7,940 nt of DNA from Bacteroidales bacterium (GTDB taxonomy: Bacteria > Bacteroidota > Bacteroidia > Bacteroidales > Tenuifilaceae), in contig DQHR01000081.1 of the NCBI GenBank assembly GCA_003531155.1, positions 5,353 to 13,292 of the forward strand, given 5' to 3'. The translations under genes and the position numbers were made by a program. The notes beneath the pieces were generated by a model, which did no database searches, had not been told where the DNA came from, and saw only the letters and a list, made by a program, of their open reading frames with translations. Position 1 is the stretch's first letter, and each line of letters opens with the position of its first letter. Positions 6,225 to 7,940 of the stretch are shown here, one piece after another.

Positions 6225-7940
6225 ATGAGACAAATTATAGGTTTTGCAATTTTACTTGTGGTTAAGTTAAGCGCTTCTTCACAAGAACTTAGACTCCCTT
6301 CTAATATTCAGAGTCCCAATGCTGCTAACTTAGGCAAGTATGGAGATGTACCTGTTTCTTATTTTACAGGTACACCTAACATTAGTATTCCTATCCATAC
6401 TCTTACAGAAGGGGAGTATAAAGTACCTATTACTCTTAGTTACGATGCTTCAGGGATTAGGTTAGATAATCATCCAACATGGGTGGGACAGAATTGGTCG
6501 CTCTCAGCAGGAGGTGTAATTACTAGAACCATAAGAGGTGATTGTCCCGATGAATGTAGTTTGATTGGAACCGGTTACGGTGGTGTTGAAGAAAACATAG
6601 GGTTCTTTTATAGAGGAAGTGAGTTGAGCGAAACAAGTGTCAACAGTGTCGACAAATTAAAGAATTTGGCTTATAAAGCCGTTACAAAAGGGTACGATTA
6701 TGAACCTGATATTTTTACCTTTAATTTTATGGGTAAAACAGGGAAATTTTTTATGGGTAATGATGGTCAATGGAAAATCCAGAGCGATGATAATTTGTTA
6801 GTTATAGATAAGACTATTGTTATTCCTAGGTATGAATATTTACCTGGAGGAAGCATAAAATATCCGAAAGTTTTAGGTGGCTTTAAGTTAAAAGATGATA
6901 CAGGGACAACATATGTTTTTGGTTACGATGACAATGCCGTAGAATACGGAATTAACTTGTTCTACCAAGTTATTGGTAAATATCTTTGGCAATCTAACGC
7001 TTGGTATTTAACAAAGGTAATCGATAAATTTGGTCATGAAGTTTTTAATTTTACTTACGAAAGAGGCGAGAACACTGCTCAATTTTATAGAGCAACAGGG
7101 ACAACAATCAGAAGTTATAGCGGCAGTGGAATTGATCCAAGTTGTTACAGTGCAAGCTATAGCGGTGAGGAAGCATATGTGGAAGGGTATCTAATTTCAC
7201 CAGTTTACTTGAAGAGAATTTCTACAAGTAATACAGCTGTCTCTTTTAGTAGAGAAATTTCTAATGAGTTAAGTTATAATTCAGTTGACCTTAACTATAA
7301 GGTTAATGATATTATTTCAAAATTCTGTCCATGTACTGAAATAAACCCATTCTACTACCTTGGCGCTCCATTTTCTGCAGCTGAACTAGTTGGGTTGCTT
7401 AAATGGAACAAGCTAACGGGCATTGATTGGAGTAAAGGACGCATAAAATTTGTATATAATAACAATGGCAATGAACGATTGAATTTATTGAGAGTTGACT
7501 TCTATGGAGAAGATGCCTACTATAACTATGATAATCCTAAGAAATATAGTTATAACTTCTATTACAATAATTTTCAATCTCTACCTGGTTATTTATCAAA
7601 GAAGGTTGATCATTGGGGATACTATAACGGTAAAGATTATGCGATTAATAGCAGTAATTATAATAATTATTTTGATCAGAGAGTTCCTGATGCTAATTTC
7701 CTTCAAATAGGAATGCTTTACGGTATTTCATACCCTACAGGCGGTTCAACAATATTTGAGTATGAACCACACTGGTATAGTAAATATGTTAGCGATGATC
7801 ATCTTTCTCTTAATTCTGAATCATGCATGGCCGGTGGATTGAGAATAAAAAGAATTTCTGAATATGATGGCAAGATTGTTTCCTCTAAAAGTTTTAAATA
7901 TATTTCTGATTATGAGTCTAATAAGAATTCTTCTTCAAGT
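6225..7940 (+). CDS. Secreted RHS-associated protein with SpvB-like N-terminal motif (3' partial)
   Basis: The frame from ATG 6225 stays open to the window edge (572 codons) when translated by hand. Residues 1-19 form a signal peptide (hydrophobic core with a Lys at 14, likely cut in SASS-QE), so the product leaves the cytoplasm. Residues 30-105 contain SPNAANLGKYGDVPVSYFTG, then PNISIPIHTL, VPITLSYDASGIR and WVGQNWSLSAGGVITR, a set I associate with large Bacteroidota proteins encoded just upstream of DUF6443-type RHS genes. The 'GxxWSLxxGGVITR' part recalls the 'GxGWxLxxPxIxR' segment of SpvB/TcB proteins. Later parts are rich in Tyr, Asn, Gly and Ser with beta-rich patterns (FGYDDN, ITYPTGGSTIFEYEP-like at about 505-515). 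No catalytic motif is visible. Family members are usually about 1000 residues or more, so roughly half is seen. Its RHS partner is probably beyond the right edge. The exact role is unknown. Confidence 0.9.
   Translation, partial: MRQIIGFAILLVVKLSASSQELRLPSNIQSPNAANLGKYGDVPVSYFTGTPNISIPIHTLTEGEYKVPITLSYDASGIRLDNHPTWVGQNWSLSAGGVITRTIRGDCPDECSLIGTGYGGVEENIGFFYRGSELSETSVNSVDKLKNLAYKAVTKGYDYEPDIFTFNFMGKTGKFFMGNDGQWKIQSDDNLLVIDKTIVIPRYEYLPGGSIKYPKVLGGFKLKDDTGTTYVFGYDDNAVEYGINLFYQVIGKYLWQSNAWYLTKVIDKFGHEVFNFTYERGENTAQFYRATGTTIRSYSGSGIDPSCYSASYSGEEAYVEGYLISPVYLKRISTSNTAVSFSREISNELSYNSVDLNYKVNDIISKFCPCTEINPFYYLGAPFSAAELVGLLKWNKLTGIDWSKGRIKFVYNNNGNERLNLLRVDFYGEDAYYNYDNPKKYSYNFYYNNFQSLPGYLSKKVDHWGYYNGKDYAINSSNYNNYFDQRVPDANFLQIGMLYGISYPTGGSTIFEYEPHWYSKYVSDDHLSLNSESCMAGGLRIKRISEYDGKIVSSKSFKYISDYESNKNSSSS

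Noticed and set aside
7495..7710. A 71-codon + strand open frame
   Set aside because: It lies out of frame within the open reading frame that starts at 6225, and its Ile-rich product reflects AT-rich Tyr/Asn codons read in another frame.

Overview
The window reads as Bacteroidota DNA, probably an environmental Sphingobacteriales, Cytophagales or Flavobacteriales-type genome; the exact taxon cannot be read from it. The evidence is a low to moderate GC content (about 30 to 55% by hand-counted 60-base samples), Ig_7-type and 'YCSGG' surface repeats, a DUF6443-type RHS protein, a short lipoprotein signal, and start sites without a strong Shine-Dalgarno. All genes are on the + strand. No tRNA, rRNA, CRISPR array or intact insertion sequence is visible.

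Positions 1-5523 are one open frame that enters from the left edge. It encodes the C-terminal 1840 residues of a very large RHS polymorphic toxin. The order is two Ig_7-like domains, an array of Ig/PKD-like repeats in the order A-A-B-A-B, one more Ig-like domain, a DUF6443-type domain, a run of YD repeats, an RHS core (DHLGNTR to NNPIALIDVDGN), and a variable C-terminal tip of about 240 residues. The tip carries a His...Ser-x-Gly-Cys signature like that of YkuD L,D-transpeptidase-fold or DUF5675-type domains, so its inferred target is peptidoglycan.

Positions 5538-6029, 14 bases downstream, encode a 163-residue predicted lipoprotein with no recognised family. Its position and its predicted place in the cell envelope suggest it is the immunity protein for the tip. 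A 195-base intergenic stretch follows and contains a GC-rich pocket of about 45 bases. From 6225 to the right edge there is the first 572 codons of a secreted protein of the kind that often precedes RHS genes in Bacteroidota ('SPNAANLGKYG', 'WVGQNWSLSAGGVITR'). The window therefore appears to hold the end of one RHS toxin-immunity cassette and the start of another.

The most interesting points are the inferred envelope-acting tip and lipoprotein pair, a sharp composition break inside the large gene near 1140 beside a 22-base direct repeat, and the GC-rich remnant between the cassettes.
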